Positions 35,634 to 44,696 of a DNA stretch of 64,000 nt are shown piece after piece. A program made the position numbers and the translations under genes. The notes under the pieces were generated by a model. It was not told the DNA's origin, did not search any database, and worked only from the letters and a program-made list of their open reading frames with translations. This DNA comes from Caccoplasma sp905210875 (GTDB lineage: Bacteria > Bacteroidota > Bacteroidia > Bacteroidales > UBA11471), in contig OZ007034.1 of assembly GCA_963931635.1 (NCBI GenBank), forward strand, positions 2,790,001-2,854,000. The letters run 5' to 3'. The stretch's first letter is position 1. Each line of letters begins with the position of its first letter.

Positions 35634-36260
35634 ATGGATAGACAATTAACTGAAATAGGAACTATTCCTGTAACGACTTCAATCATCGAATCGTTATACC
35701 CGGAACTTAAGTCTGCGAATAAAAAAGTGACCTGGCTTGAGAAGCAAGGATTTATCATCAGACTGAAGCGGGGACTTTATGTGGCTAACCCCAAACATTC
35801 AGGAAAGACCCTATCGAGTGAGTTGATAGCCAATCATCTCTATACACCTTCGTATATTTCAATGTCTACTGCACTACGATATTATGGACTTATCCCTGAG
35901 GCTGTATATGTTCATCAATCAATGACGGTAAAGCATTCGCGTAGCTTTCAAACTCCGGTCGGCTGTTATGACTACAAACATATCTCAAAAATAGCATTTC
36001 CAATAGGAGTAAGGAGTATGTATAAGGATAATTATGCTTTTCTTATTGCATCACCGGAAAAGGCTTTGTGTGATTTGATTGCCAATTCCTCGCAGGTCAA
36101 TCTTCGCTATATGAAAGATGTGGAAACATATCTTGAACAGGATATTCGTATGGATATGGATGAGTTCAATAAGATGGATAAAACCATATTCGAAGACTAC
36201 ATAAAAGTTGGCAAAAAGGCCGATTCAATTTCGACACTTTTAAAATTCTTAAGACGATGA
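35634..36260 (+). CDS. abiEi: AbiEi-like antitoxin / transcriptional regulator
   Basis: The 208-residue protein has an N-terminal winged helix (NKKVTWLEKQGFIIRLKRGLYVANP) and an AbiEi-type C-terminal region (YISMSTALRYYGLIPEAVYVHQSMT, AFLIASPEKALCDLIA). AbiEi proteins are antitoxins of type IV abortive-infection systems; they repress their own operon. It overlaps the toxin gene by four bases. A degraded duplicate of its first codons lies at 44142-44300. Confidence 0.85.
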   Translation: MDRQLTEIGTIPVTTSIIESLYPELKSANKKVTWLEKQGFIIRLKRGLYVANPKHSGKTLSSELIANHLYTPSYISMSTALRYYGLIPEAVYVHQSMTVKHSRSFQTPVGCYDYKHISKIAFPIGVRSMYKDNYAFLIASPEKALCDLIANSSQVNLRYMKDVETYLEQDIRMDMDEFNKMDKTIFEDYIKVGKKADSISTLLKFLRR

Positions 36261-37084
36261 AAAATGAAATATTCGACAATATGCTCTCCCGTTATGATTT
36301 AACAACAGAGCAACAGAAGAGAAACGCTATATTTGAAGTGAACCAACAAGTGATACTTGCTGGCTTGTATGCCGGAGGCTTTTTTGAGTCGGCGGCTTTC
36401 TATGGTGGAACTTGCTTGAGAATCTTTCATGGCTTACAGCGTTTCAGTGAGGATATGGATTTTTCATTGCTTACGCAAGATGATAAGTTCGATTTTACGA
36501 AATACTTTCCTGCTATCGTTGATGCTTTTACAATGGTAGGCCGTGAGGTTGAAATAAAGAAAAAAGACAAGAGGAATTTCGGAAAGGTCGAATCGGCATT
36601 TCTTAAAGATAATACCGATGTGTATGATGTGACTTTCCAAACAGAGAAATCTATAAAGATAAAGATAGAAGTAGATACTTGCCCACCGTTGAACTTCAAG
36701 ACGGAACAGAAGCTATTGCTTCAGCCATATTCATTTATGACCCGTTGTTTTACACTTCCCGACTTGTTTGCAGGCAAGATGCACGCCTTAGTATATCGTG
36801 CGTGGAAGAATAGGGTTAAAGGCCGTGATTGGTATGACTTTGAATGGTATGTACGCCATAATGTTCCGTTGGATTTTACTCATTTGTCAGAAAGATGCAA
36901 GCAATTTAACAATGAGAATATTACTCCAGAGTTATTCAAGGAGAAACTCATTGAGCGTCTTTCTACAGCTGATATAAAACAAGTGAAAGAAGATGTATTG
37001 CCTTTCGTACGCAATTCAAAGGAACTTGATATTTGGTCAAATGATTATTTCGTGCAGTTGGCAGAGATGGTAAGAATGGAATAA
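36257..37084 (+). CDS. abiEii: AbiEii/AbiGii-type nucleotidyltransferase toxin
   Basis: The 275-residue protein shows the AbiEii nucleotidyltransferase signature AAFYGGTCLRIFHGLQRFSEDMDFSLL (GG at 50-51, SEDMD at 64-68) and the second motif LFAGKMHALVYRAWKNRVKGRDWYDFEWYVRH. The two aspartates in SEDMDF are the catalytic metal ligands of this family. The toxin stops growth of phage-infected cells by adding nucleotides to tRNA or a similar acceptor. With the antitoxin gene it forms a complete pair. Confidence 0.92.
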   Translation: MKNEIFDNMLSRYDLTTEQQKRNAIFEVNQQVILAGLYAGGFFESAAFYGGTCLRIFHGLQRFSEDMDFSLLTQDDKFDFTKYFPAIVDAFTMVGREVEIKKKDKRNFGKVESAFLKDNTDVYDVTFQTEKSIKIKIEVDTCPPLNFKTEQKLLLQPYSFMTRCFTLPDLFAGKMHALVYRAWKNRVKGRDWYDFEWYVRHNVPLDFTHLSERCKQFNNENITPELFKEKLIERLSTADIKQVKEDVLPFVRNSKELDIWSNDYFVQLAEMVRME

Positions 37085-37386
37085 TACAACATTAAGCTTT
37101 AAGTACTAAGATATTCCCTTAATTATACATAGGTTCTGAATGCTGGGGGTCCTGAACCCTTTCAGCTTAAATCCCTTATAATCAGAGTTCTGTAAAAAAT
37201 CACTTGTAATAGTAACGATTTAGTAACTAAACCTTGTCTGTTTATGTCACTCATAGACTTTCACTTGTCTATGCCTTATCATTACAGTACAAAGGTACAT
37301 TTTTCGACTCATAGCTCCAAATCATAGTCTCACTTTAATGTTTTTACATTATTCTATACTCCTTTCGGAAAATCACTTATTACTGA
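37085..37386. other. Gap between AbiE operon and restriction-gene fragment
   Basis: This 300-base stretch holds no recognisable gene. It is AT-rich and ends in a sharp change into coding sequence of different composition near 37387, so it probably contains a recombination joint. Confidence 0.4.
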
Positions 37387-38769
37387 CTTTTCAAGCGACA
37401 GGAAGTGGGACGTGGCTTGCGCCTGTGCGTTGATAAGGACGGCAACCGCATGGACTACGAAACGCTGGGCGACAGCGTACATGACATTAATAGGTTGACC
37501 GTCATTGCCAACGAAAGTTACAGCACCTTTGTGGACGACCTGCAAAAGAATACACGTGAATCGTTGCGTGAACGTCCGAGATTCGCCACAGTTGATTACT
37601 TCAAGGGAAAGACTTTGCTGCTCGCCGACGGCACGAAGCACACTATCACGGACATGGAGGCAGTATCAATCCAAGCCTATCTTTACGATAACGAATACAT
37701 CGACGATAAGGGCTTGGTGACGCAACACTACAAGGACGACTTGTTGGAAAACCGTTTGGTGGCATTGCCACATAAGTTAGAGCCGATGGTGCAAGGCATC
37801 CATGCACTCGTGCAAAGCACCTTCTGCGAGAAGATCCTGCTGGACGAAATGATAGAGGACGGCAACCAAACGCAGCCGCCCGAAAACAAGCTGAACGAGA
37901 ACTTTGCCAAGAAGGAGTTTCAAGAGTTGTGGTACAACATTAACCACAAGTATGTCTATACCGTGCTTTATGACAGCAATGAACTTGTCAGCAAAGCCGT
38001 TGACGCTATTGACAAGGAACTGTATGTGACTGAGTTAAAGTACATCATGACCGAAGGCGAGCAACAGACGGCAGACCAATTCGGCGACACGCACACCACG
38101 ACGAAGCAGATAGGCACGGTAAGCACATTGACCGTGAAGTACGACCTTGTGGGCGAGATAGCCAAGGGCGCGACACTGACACGCCGCACGGTTGTAGCCG
38201 TCCTGAAGGGCATCAGCCAAGCCAAACTGTACATGTTCCGCAACAACCCGGAGGAATTTATAAGAAAGACAATCCGCATAATCAAGGAACAGAAAGCCAC
38301 AATGGTTGTGGAACACATCAGTTACAACAAGATAGCGGAAGCATACGACAGCACCATCTTCACACAAGAGAAGCACACGCAGCCGATAGAGAAAGCATAC
38401 GCAGCGAAGAAACACGTAATGGACTACGTGTTTCCCGACAGCAAAGGCGAAACCGAGTTTGCCGAAAACCTTGACGGAGCAACCGAGGTGTGCATCTATG
38501 CCAAGCTGCCCCGTGCGTTTCAAATCCCCACACCCGTCGGCAACTATGCACCCGATTGGGCTATCGCTTTCAATCAAGGTACAGTAAAGCATATCTTCTT
38601 CATTGCCGAGAGCAAAGGCTCAATGGGTACGATGGAACTGCGTGGTGTAGAGAAAGCCAAGATTGAATGTGCTGAAAAGCTGTTTAACAATGTTTCGACC
38701 AGCCATGTGCGCTACCATCAAGTAAAGAGTTATCAGAATTTGTTGGATGTGATGAAGAAGCTGGAGTAA
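37387..38769 (+). pseudogene. C-terminal fragment of a type III restriction enzyme Res subunit
   Basis: The frame opens after a TGA at 37384 with the helicase motif VI sequence (RQEVGRGLRLCVD) and runs for about 455 codons to a normal end. Near the C-terminus GNYAPDWAIAFNQGTVKHIFFIAESKG gives the PD-x-ESK nuclease site of Res subunits. The ATP-binding and other helicase motifs, which should span about 450 more residues, are missing, as is the mod methylase gene. The remnant has a codon use and base content higher in GC than its neighbours. A protein might still start at a GTG at 37405, but a restriction function is impossible without the rest. Confidence 0.85.
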
Positions 38770-38802
38770 ATAAAATGTTTTAATTATTATAGTATAATAG
38801 GA

Positions 38803-38845
38803 GTGGGATAGTATTTATATGAAACACTATCCCACATGTTTTATA
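38803..38845 (+). terminator. Terminator after the Res fragment
   Basis: A stem of 14 bases with one mismatch (GTGGGATAGTATTT at 38803-38816 against 38821-38834) is followed by a T-rich stretch. It lies 34 bases after the stop codon. Confidence 0.65.
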
Positions 38846-38880
38846 TTTTATTGCATTTTTATACACCTTTAATAATGTTA

Positions 38881-39200
38881 TTATAAATATCTTTTTATCT
38901 GTTCACTGCCTTTTGGACTAACAGCTGTAATTTTTATTGGAAAATCATCTAATGTTATTTCTTGTCTTTCACTAAACTCATTTACAAAGTCGAATATAAG
39001 CATCTTGATGTATCATTTATTCCGCGACACATCACGAACGTTCTGCATCGATTTCCATATAGCTCTATCGCCAGCATTTGCTGACATATTCTCCAGGCCT
39101 TGGCTTATCTTTTTATACAGTACTATAAAGTCCAGCAACTATTCTTTCTCCCACCTGCTCTTTTAGAAGTGCGAATGGATGCGAATCTATCCCTGTCCCA
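38881..39200 (-). pseudogene. Decayed gene downstream of the Hachiman-like helicase
   Basis: On the - strand, three adjoining stretches read like protein: GTGIDSHPFALLKEQVGERI, then after one shift KKISQGLENMSANAGDRAIW, and then after an in-frame TGA at about 39013-39015, YIKMLIFDFVNEFSERQEIT, ending PKGSEQIKRYL at 38881. Joined, these give about 100 residues of a C-terminal domain that I do not recognise. It starts directly after the helicase stop codon on the same strand, so it may once have been a third gene of that operon, or be the tail of another gene joined by a deletion. Confidence 0.42.
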
Positions 39201-39204
39201 TTCG

Positions 39205-42200
39205 TTATTCTTTAAATCTCCTGTGAACCTCAACTCTCATCATTCTTCTCTCTGTCTTAAATCGTAACATATCTTCCGATGTCACTCCTTCCTTCAAGTA
39301 GGTAGCAAAGTTCTTCACAATCATGGGAATATCTTCTTCCAATAAGTAAAACTCTTTCAACACTTGTATATGAACCATAGCCAACACACTGAATGCATAG
39401 CTCAATTCTGGCAAAACCTTTATTACAAATTTTCTCGTCTGCGTCAAGTATGGATCGTTCTTGCTTTCATCAAACGATGCTCCGATTGTTTGCAAATCAC
39501 AGCCCATAACATATCGTTTTAGTACCGCATACAATTTCCTTATAAAATTAACATTCAGTTCTTGTCCATCACCAAAAAGTTTCAACATCTGTTCCAAGGT
39601 GCTCTCGTAAATCAATAACTCTTTCAGTGCAACCGGTCTCTCAAACAGCCAGCAACAATAAAGTTTCAACAAGTCTATAACAGTCAAAGCCCTATCTGCA
39701 TTTGATTCCTTTAACCAGCGGTAGAAATCTTCCAGTAGCTGTCTGTCGATTCCAGACTTAAGGGACAATTCCAGCAATGCATCTCTTCCGACCTCCCCAT
39801 ATTGAGATGACAGATGGACCATTTTTTCCAGAAACTCATCTGTCCCCTCCATCCTTTTTTTAAGTTGAAAAGCATAAAGAGATTTAGACAATATCCGTCT
39901 TTCATTCTCACCTGCCAAATTCAGTTTCATCAGCACCAACTTCTGCTCCTTGCTTACCTCCTCTTCTTCCATGAGCTTTCCAAACGGATCGTTAACCGTT
40001 AGACAGTTATCACCCTTGGAAAAGATATTGTTTTTAAGCGAAAACCATGCATCAGTTAATTCGTTGTTCTGAATTCCGATCACACTATTCGACACCAGTA
40101 TGGCGGCACCTTGCGAACGGAACCCCGCTCTACCGGCCCTTCCTGCTGCATTCAGTATTTCATGGGCATCCATCTGTCCTCTACCGTCTTTATCTACATC
40201 ATAACGGTCTTCACCAGCTATCAGCACCACATCTACAGGCAGGTTCACGCCTTGCGCCAAAGTAGCTGTAGCTACCATAATGTTGTGCTTGCCTCTGAAC
40301 AAGGTTTCCATCACATGCCGTTCTTCTGGTAAAAGCAGCGAATGATGAGGAACGGCACCCATTTCATCTTTTATATATGTACAGTTTGCATTACCAAGCT
40401 CTTCATATATACTTCTTATCTTCCTCTGTAATGTCGCTGGATATGATTGAAGTCCTATTTCTCCATCCAATTGCTTTACTAACGAATTCGCTTGCGCCGG
40501 GTTTTCCACAAACACGATAATTTTCATCCCTAAAGCCGAAAACTTCTTCGCCAGTTCCTTGGCTACCTGATTTCTGTTGCCTATCAAATTCCAGAACTTA
40601 TTCACTCCTATTGTCACGTCATGGTCCAATACGGGAGTCAGATAATAATCATCCATTTTGTCCGACTCCCATGTGTTCTGAAGGCTGAACAAACAATAAG
40701 GCGTTGCTGTAAGCCTTTTCTTCAAATTAGATGAAGGCCCTTTCCTATTTCCTCTGTTCTGCTTATCTTGCAATGCGAGTTTCTTCAATTCCAGACATCT
40801 ATCTAATGGATACACCACACAACCCTGCAACTGACTTGTAGGCTTCCACGCCATCGAGAGATTCAGACACGTTCTTCCAGTTACATCCGCAATCCACTCA
40901 GACATTTCATTCCCATTTTCCACCATTGCAGATGATAACACAAAGTCCGCATCTGGCACAGTACTAAGAAGAGAAACCAGACAGAACATAGCACCAAGCG
41001 ATCTATGTCCGTCTTCGCCAATGATGTGAAATTCATCCATCACTACGAGTGTCACTCCCTCGAAAGCAGAAGGTTTTAGAGCTAAAAGCGTAGAGCACCG
41101 TTCTGGTGTCATCACTTTCACTGGCTCATCATCTTCCTCTTCTGTCGTAAATTCCTTACCAAGACTTATATCTTTATATTCTTCTGTTTGTAGCAGGTGT
41201 TCCATCATACCCTTAACTTGATATTCCAAAGCATGAGTCGGAACCAAATAAACCGCCTGACCACCGACTGCCACATGCTGGAGTATTTTCAACTCTAATA
41301 GTGTTGATTTTCCCGCACCTGTGGGGAATGTTATTACCGATGACACTCCGGCTTTTAGAAAACCTTGTTCAATGGCATTTATATGATTCTGCCACAAATA
41401 AGGCCTTTGCACTATCTTGTGCAATATAAGTTCATAATGGTGCGATGTTATCAGGTAGGGTTTTACTCCCCTCAACAAAGAATGATGTTCAAGCACGTTC
41501 ATAGCCATCAATAGCAGATGGCCCAATCTACTCACACCAACAAAATCAAACCTATATCCAGTTCCCTCATCTTTAAATGTAGCAAGCTGTATTACACTTC
41601 TGACATATTGTTGCCAATCGTCACCTTCCCCACCTAACAGTTTATTTGCAAATGCTTTTATTCCAACTGTCAACTGTATCCATAACAACTCTTGAGCATA
41701 GAGTTCTAAATCCCCCACTTCCAACCTTGCCTCTTGTATTTCCAGAAGTTCTTTCAATTTACCTTTTGCTAACAAAGAAATACAGGTCTTCAGTTGCCAT
41801 CCCGCATCACTTTCCCCTTCATATCTCGTTATGCGGTTAGCCAGTTCTTCCGCATCTGCTATATAGCCGCCAACGATAAACATCAGTATTGCTGCAACAT
41901 CAGCAGGGATAGCATCTGTATCCAACGCCTCCGGTTGTCTTGTTTTCAGTTTATCCATCAGCTTATGCGACATAGCAGCCACGTATGCTATGGCATTCTG
42001 CTTTTCTTCAAACTTACCAGACTCAAGATAAAGTTCCAACGTAAAAGCCAGTTCGCTCAATGTGCGATAGTCATCACCTATTTCCTCCGCTTCAAATTCG
42101 AGAATTCCAACCTCATACTTAGTTTTCAGACCAACGATATGGGCATATACCTTCGATAACAGTTGAGGCATGCGTTCTATATCAACACCCTTAACTGGTG

Positions 42201-42240
42201 GCAGCATTCTTAATATGTCAGCAGTTACCTTATTAAACAT
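39205..42240 (-). CDS. hamB: HamB-like defence helicase
   Basis: The 1011-residue protein is a superfamily 2 helicase with a long helical N-terminus. Walker A reads FPTGAGKST (near residue 305), Walker B reads VVMDEFHIIGEDGHR (near residue 400), then SSAMVEN, QGVNLPVDVVL and the motif VI NAAGRAGRAGF near residue 700. It follows a small PD-(D/E)XK-type gene that overlaps it by eight bases. A DUF1837-like nuclease plus such a helicase is the layout of the Hachiman system (HamA and HamB), in which the helicase senses damaged or phage DNA and releases the nuclease. The related AbpA-AbpB pair is an alternative. The helicase assignment is certain; the system name is likely. Confidence 0.7.
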   Translation of the reverse strand: MFNKVTADILRMLPPVKGVDIERMPQLLSKVYAHIVGLKTKYEVGILEFEAEEIGDDYRTLSELAFTLELYLESGKFEEKQNAIAYVAAMSHKLMDKLKTRQPEALDTDAIPADVAAILMFIVGGYIADAEELANRITRYEGESDAGWQLKTCISLLAKGKLKELLEIQEARLEVGDLELYAQELLWIQLTVGIKAFANKLLGGEGDDWQQYVRSVIQLATFKDEGTGYRFDFVGVSRLGHLLLMAMNVLEHHSLLRGVKPYLITSHHYELILHKIVQRPYLWQNHINAIEQGFLKAGVSSVITFPTGAGKSTLLELKILQHVAVGGQAVYLVPTHALEYQVKGMMEHLLQTEEYKDISLGKEFTTEEEDDEPVKVMTPERCSTLLALKPSAFEGVTLVVMDEFHIIGEDGHRSLGAMFCLVSLLSTVPDADFVLSSAMVENGNEMSEWIADVTGRTCLNLSMAWKPTSQLQGCVVYPLDRCLELKKLALQDKQNRGNRKGPSSNLKKRLTATPYCLFSLQNTWESDKMDDYYLTPVLDHDVTIGVNKFWNLIGNRNQVAKELAKKFSALGMKIIVFVENPAQANSLVKQLDGEIGLQSYPATLQRKIRSIYEELGNANCTYIKDEMGAVPHHSLLLPEERHVMETLFRGKHNIMVATATLAQGVNLPVDVVLIAGEDRYDVDKDGRGQMDAHEILNAAGRAGRAGFRSQGAAILVSNSVIGIQNNELTDAWFSLKNNIFSKGDNCLTVNDPFGKLMEEEEVSKEQKLVLMKLNLAGENERRILSKSLYAFQLKKRMEGTDEFLEKMVHLSSQYGEVGRDALLELSLKSGIDRQLLEDFYRWLKESNADRALTVIDLLKLYCCWLFERPVALKELLIYESTLEQMLKLFGDGQELNVNFIRKLYAVLKRYVMGCDLQTIGASFDESKNDPYLTQTRKFVIKVLPELSYAFSVLAMVHIQVLKEFYLLEEDIPMIVKNFATYLKEGVTSEDMLRFKTERRMMRVEVHRRFKE

Positions 42241-43036
42241 CCTTACTCTTCTTTGATTCCAATATCTTTATTACTTTCTGACTGAACCTTTCCATCCATT
42301 TTCTAACGTCATCTAGATTAACCGACGCAGCACATCTTCTTTTAACACCACCACCTACCTTCTTGTCATAGTCTTTGTACAAAGCCTTTCTCCCAGCCTC
42401 ATCATCATGCTCCGACTGACGTGTCACACCTATTCTATACATCCAATACTTGTTGTCCACTATATCGTCTTGTATGTTTATCAAGAAATCTTCGCTTCTG
42501 ATAATCGAACTCACCTCCGCCAAAACACGACTATCAAATTCGCCATTCTCGAAATCCTCAAATTCTGGGTATATCTGACTTGTAATAATACTCCTAGCGT
42601 TCTCTGAACACTTATCCTCACAGAGCACGATGTGTTTTATCATCTTCTTATCATCTATCACCAGAGCAAATCCGTCAATGCCATGCTGTGCCGGAGCAGA
42701 GTGCGGAGCATTCATAAAAACCTTTCCGCTGCCGTTATCTTCATGCAGTTTAATCTTCAGCGCTATCCACGAAATCATTTGGAACAGCCATCCATCTCGT
42801 TTATATACACCAACTGTATTCAGTTTTTTGATGATACAGTCTATCGCCTTATCTTTCATTGACACCGCACTCGAATCAAGACATTCAATGACACGCGCAA
42901 TGTGCAGTGAGTTGCCAAGTAATAGCTGTGCTACCCACTCCGCAAGTACATCTTCCTCCACCACATGATAGCTATTGTCTATCACCAATGGAGAACAGTC
43001 CATAAGTGTTATTTGTAGTGGATATGTATCTGCCAT
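42233..43036 (-). CDS. hamA: HamA-like (DUF1837-type) nuclease
   Basis: This 267-residue protein has no signal or membrane segment. Residues 118-142 carry HGIDGFALVIDDKKMIKHIVLCEDK, with D121 and the pair E140-K142 placed as in PD-(D/E)XK nucleases and as in HamA proteins. The C-terminal part is lysine-rich (RKALYKDYDKKVGGGVKRR). Its stop overlaps the helicase start. In Hachiman, HamA is a DNase held inactive by HamB until phage infection. I infer the same here from domain and gene order. The identity with DUF1837 was judged by pattern only. Confidence 0.65.
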   Translation of the reverse strand: MADTYPLQITLMDCSPLVIDNSYHVVEEDVLAEWVAQLLLGNSLHIARVIECLDSSAVSMKDKAIDCIIKKLNTVGVYKRDGWLFQMISWIALKIKLHEDNGSGKVFMNAPHSAPAQHGIDGFALVIDDKKMIKHIVLCEDKCSENARSIITSQIYPEFEDFENGEFDSRVLAEVSSIIRSEDFLINIQDDIVDNKYWMYRIGVTRQSEHDDEAGRKALYKDYDKKVGGGVKRRCAASVNLDDVRKWMERFSQKVIKILESKKSKDV

Positions 43037-43262
43037 TTTAGTATATGATAATTTTTGAAAGCATGTTATTAAATAACGTGAGTTCGATGAATTATAATTA
43101 CCTGTAAATTTGACGATCAGCGAAACTTATTGTAACTTTATAGTGTTCACTTACAAAATCTTACAAACAATAATTACTATGCTCACCAAGGACAAAGTTA
43201 CAAAATAATTTTGGGTAAATCATCATTTAAGGATGAATTAGTGATAACCATCGACCTTTTTA

Positions 43263-43996
43263 TCAACATTTTACAGTATCATTGATTGAGTCATTTATGG
43301 CAAGTAAATCTTTCGTTATTAAAATTACCTCACTTATATCTAATCTTGGATCAAGTCCAATTTCTTCTATAAAGTCACTTGGATTTACTTTTAAATTTAT
43401 GTGGTCATTTTCTACGTGCGGTTGATTAGGATCTATATCAATAATAAAACGCATCTCTTTTTCATGAGAGAATTCTGTCCTCTTGTAAAACAATGAATCA
43501 GCAATACTTTCAAAGAATTTTCCTGTTCCTCCTTTTTCTATATCCCGTAAATAGGTAATTATATCACCTTGATTAACGTATTTTACTAATCCAAACAAAG
43601 GAGCAGTCCACATCAGTCCTCTTGTTTGGTCTAATACTTGAATCATTTTCCCTATTGTCGTCCTTATACGTACTCCTTTTTTCTTTGGAGAATAGATACG
43701 CCACATTGCATCTGTACCTTGTTTAAACTCCAGCATTGTCCATAGATTCTTTTTTCATAATTATCAATGCTAAAGGATTTTCCATCAATAAATGTCTTTT
43801 GTTTAAAAATGAATAATTCATAAGGATCTTCCCAAGATATAAATACATTATTAAATCTTATTTCTTTATTTACTAATATTGATTTTGCATATTCTAGAGG
43901 AAGTATTTGATAAATAGGTTGATAAAAGAATTTTTCTTGTTCTTCCTCATTGACATTACGTATGTCTCCTAATTCTAGTCTATTATATAAGTCCAT
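43263..43996 (-). pseudogene. DUF2971 family gene with a frameshift
   Basis: The first part (from 43996) encodes YQILPLEYAKSILVNKEIRFNNVFISWEDPYE and reaches YGQCWSL; the frame is then lost near 43725. The other frame continues with QGTDAMWRIYSPKKKGVRIR, DIITYLRDIEKGGTGKF and FSHEKEMRFIID to a stop at 43263. Together they form one DUF2971 protein of about 240 residues, in which CWS... MWRIYS is the normal junction. One base missing in the TTTAAAC run would explain it. DUF2971 proteins are common near defence genes, with no settled function. A sequence error is possible. Confidence 0.75.
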
Positions 43997-44011
43997 ATTT
44001 ATGTTATTAAA

Positions 44012-44125
44012 AAATACTCAGCCTTCAACCAATAGGCATAAATCGGGGCCTGAAACGAGATTTCACCAGCCTTGTTATCCAATATATCATTCTTGATAAG
44101 GGTAGCCTTTGAGCAGGATATCCTT
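44012..44125 (-). pseudogene. 3' fragment of an AAA ATPase gene (copy 2)
   Basis: About 110 bases match the 3' end of the intact ATPase gene (44697-44810), including the AAGCCTTTGAACGGG-like stretch and the CAATATATCATTCTTGATAA block. The reading frame is broken and the match ends at about 44122, where AbiEi-type upstream sequence begins. Confidence 0.75.
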
Positions 44126-44141
44126 AGTAGTAATATTCTGA

Positions 44142-44300
44142 ATAGAAAAAGAAGTATTATTTCCTTTATTATTCAAATTATCCCTATATTTTGCAGTATG
44201 AATAGACAATTAAATGAAATAGGAACCATTCCAGTAACGACTTCAATCATAGAAATGTTATATCAGAAACTTAAGTCTGATGACAAGAAAGTAATATCAA
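44142..44300 (+). pseudogene. 5' remnant of a second abiEi gene
   Basis: From the upstream AGTAATATTCTGAATAG block through the start codon at 44198, this stretch repeats 35563-35740. It encodes MNRQLNEIGTIPVTTSIIEM and LYQKLKSDDKKV, against MDRQLTEIGTIPVTTSIIES and LYPELKSANKKV in the intact gene. It then breaks off. The -7 box here has an extra T (TATATTTTG). No toxin gene follows. Confidence 0.8.
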
Positions 44301-44689
44301 AAAACAGATTTGATGTAGTTTATCAATTCCATATTGTTGCAATTGGGAATTTCTAAACTCTTACCTCCTTTAAATCCATGTTGCAATAAATCAGATTCTG
44401 TCAATCGAGAACGATTTGATTCTGCAAGCAATTCCAGTTTGTAAGTTCTATCATTAGGAGCCTTTTCTATCCAAAACTCTTTATCCTCACGTTTGCAGTT
44501 CTCTGCTATTACAATCATTTTGAAACGGACATAACGTTCATCGGACATAAACAGATATACTATATCGCCTATGGCGAAACGAGCTCTCCCCATTCTCCAA
44601 GAAATAAATCCTAAGGTATTTATAGCATCAGCATGCCTACATCTTTTCTTATTGGCGAAAGCAATCCAAGTACGGTTACACTTATTCAT
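44297..44689 (-). CDS. EVE/PUA-like domain protein
   Basis: The 130-residue protein contains ARFAIGDIVYLFMSDERYVRFKMIVIAE and YKLELLAESNRSRLTESDLLQHGFKGGKSL, a small barrel-type pattern like the EVE and other PUA-like domains that read modified bases. In restriction enzymes such domains are joined to nucleases. Here it is alone and begins 7 bases after the ATPase stop on the same strand, so the two may be co-transcribed. Its end runs into the abiEi remnant, so the C-terminus may have been altered by the same joint. Confidence 0.5.
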   Translation of the reverse strand: MNKCNRTWIAFANKKRCRHADAINTLGFISWRMGRARFAIGDIVYLFMSDERYVRFKMIVIAENCKREDKEFWIEKAPNDRTYKLELLAESNRSRLTESDLLQHGFKGGKSLEIPNCNNMELINYIKSVF

Positions 44690-44696
44690 AGCCTTA

